A model generated the notes under the pieces. The model saw nothing but the letters and a program-made list of their open reading frames with translations. It was not told the DNA's origin and did no database searches. From Amoebophrya sp. AT5.2 (lineage: Eukaryota > Sar > Dinophyceae > Syndiniales > Amoebophryaceae): 12,034 bases of DNA. How positions within the stretch are numbered: the first letter of the stretch is position 1; every line of letters starts with the position of its first letter. The DNA lies in the NCBI GenBank assembly GCA_005223375.1, contig RXOD01005908.1, positions 1 through 12,034 on the forward strand. The letters are read 5' to 3'. The position numbers and the translations under genes were made by a program. Below, in pieces: positions 11,273 to 12,034 of the stretch.

Positions 11273-11275
11273 TAG
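11268..11275. repeat. CGTACTAG motif, copy 1 of 3 in the flank
   Basis: The octamer CGTACTAG occurs at 11268-11275, 11529-11536 and 11925-11932 in the flank, and once inside the giant gene at 3469-3476. On the minus strand it reads CTAGTACG, containing a donor-like GTACG. Copy 1 coincides with the candidate donor, and copy 3 lies within the right arm of the large palindrome. Confidence 0.5.
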
Positions 11276-11528
11276 CGGTCTTGGTCTGGGTCTAGGAAAA
11301 GAATCTTCCGGCTCCGGGGACCTCTTCCTTGACACACACCTCTTGGCTGGTGGACACCTAGAGGTGCTTCTGATGATGTCCCTACCTCGATGTCGATTCA
11401 CTGTTGATCCTGATGGGGACTATCAAACTTGTCCGGGACAGCGGCCAGAAGGACAAACCCTTGGAAGCCAACCAACACTGGGACAAAAACCTACACCTAA
11501 GCCGCGTTGGCCGTGGCCCATGATACTG

Positions 11529-11536
11529 CGTACTAG
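11529..11536. repeat. CGTACTAG motif, copy 2 of 3 in the flank
   Basis: Second copy of the octamer, within GCGTACTAGTAGCTAG, itself rich in CTAG and partly palindromic. No function is assigned. Confidence 0.5.
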
Positions 11537-11555
11537 TAGCTAGAAAAAGCAAGAC

Positions 11556-11592
11556 CAACTCCAGACTGCAAGGGCGCAAGTTCCTGGAGTTG
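11556..11592. repeat. Short inverted repeat (9-bp stem)
   Basis: CAACTCCAG at 11556-11564 pairs perfectly with CTGGAGTTG at 11584-11592. An inner ACTGC/GCAAGT pairing with one bulge extends the hairpin. It lies in the non-coding flank. Confidence 0.65.
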
Positions 11593-11825
11593 TGAAGGAC
11601 TCACTAGGACTAGGACTGTCGATGCTGTGACCACGAGCCCACGTACAGGTAGAGTGCTAAACCCGACCCCAAGCCTGCTTCGGCTCAAAGTCGTAATGTC
11701 CGCTGAACGACACACAGGGGCATCTAAAATGCGGGATGTCCTTCTATCATGATCATATTGCACTTGCGGTACGGGTATAGTACAAGTACTGCGACTGCCT
11801 CCACTTCGTTGTCTCCTAGTAGAGC

Positions 11826-11948
11826 CATAAATTTGGAACTCCTACGCTGTCCAGCAGAGCTAAAAGTCCGCCCTGCATCTCGCAACCGCGTGGTGCAGGG
11901 CGGACTTCTAGCTGTGCTGGACAGCGTACTAGGAGTTCCAAATTTATG
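11826..11948. repeat. Near-perfect 123-bp palindrome (MITE- or introner-like hairpin)
   Basis: The left arm starts CATAAATTTGGAACTCCTA at 11826 and runs to about 11878. The right arm, from about 11894 to 11948, is its reverse complement with one 3-nt indel (GTA present only on the right) and about three mismatches, around a loop of roughly 15 nt. The ends are exact for 19 bases. No coding frame explains the symmetry. I found no clear target-site duplication: the flanks are ..AGAGC on the left and ACTCC.. on the right. A non-autonomous transposon, an introner-type intron element or a structural hairpin are the options. Confidence 0.9.
11925..11932. repeat. CGTACTAG motif, copy 3 of 3, inside the large palindrome
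   Basis: Third copy. It sits exactly where the right arm carries the 3-nt GTA that the left arm lacks, so the motif is complete only on the right side of the palindrome. Confidence 0.5.
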
Positions 11949-12034
11949 ACTCCGCTAGCGCTACGTATGCACGCGTGGCTCCTGCCCGTTCCAGATGAAG
12001 GCGGCGCAGAAGGGTGAGGCAGTTCGGGAAATAA

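Larger units (their letters stand above)
11253..12034. other. Non-coding (intergenic or intronic) flank with no supported gene
   Basis: About 780 bp upstream of the giant frame. The ORFs here are short (at most about 75 codons), change frame repeatedly and show none of the coding character of the adjacent gene. I saw no tRNA or rRNA signature. The stretch is rich in the tetramer CTAG (13 copies between 11204 and 11958) and holds several inverted repeats, including the large palindrome at 11826-11948. It should contain the promoter, 5' UTR or first exon(s) and intron(s) of the giant gene, but I cannot place them. Confidence 0.6.

Noticed and set aside
11382..11579. Minus-strand 65-codon ORF upstream of the giant frame
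   Set aside because: It stops at 11382 and shows no coding-like composition; it is more likely 5' flank or intron sequence.
11740..11800. Small palindromes such as ATGATCAT and AGTAC-AA-GTACT
   Set aside because: Too short to separate from chance in a sequence of this length.
11995..12034. Plus-strand ATG in an open frame to the window edge (MKAAQKGEAVREI)
   Set aside because: Thirteen codons with no further evidence; it cannot be told from chance in this window.

Overview
The window is dominated by one very long open reading frame on the minus strand. It runs from position 11252 down through position 1 and off the left edge, about 3,750 codons with no in-frame stop; I checked every codon of that frame. 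It is open at both ends, so a list of complete start-to-stop ORFs misses it. The many shorter ORFs on both strands over 1-11250 lie in its other frames and I treat them as shadows. I recognise no known family in the protein.

Layout. Positions 1-11252 hold the giant gene, with its N-terminus to the right and its C-terminus beyond the left edge. Positions 11253-12034 hold no gene I can support. That flank is non-coding or intronic DNA, rich in CTAG tetramers and small inverted repeats, and it contains a near-perfect 123-bp palindrome at 11826-11948. The true N-terminus is unresolved. The frame stays coding-like upstream of its first ATG (10989-10991), so the start codon is probably further upstream and joined by splicing, perhaps across a short intron ending near 11224 or 11151.

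The predicted protein is Ala/Glu/Arg/Ser-rich. It alternates low-complexity tracts (acidic, Gly/Ala, Ser/Thr/Pro) with short, more hydrophobic, fold-like islands. Near the start is a hydrophobic segment resembling a signal peptide or anchor. A six-cysteine cluster lies around codons 1074-1178, and a 55-residue acidic tract around codons 2212-2266.

Organism. A GC-rich protist is the best fit: a giant low-complexity protein, long intron-free coding sequence, an apparently spliced 5' end and hairpin-rich flanks. Alveolates (coccidian or dinoflagellate/syndinian-like) or an intron-poor euglenozoan are possible, and the sequence alone does not decide. With one gene visible, no operon or pathway can be read from the context.
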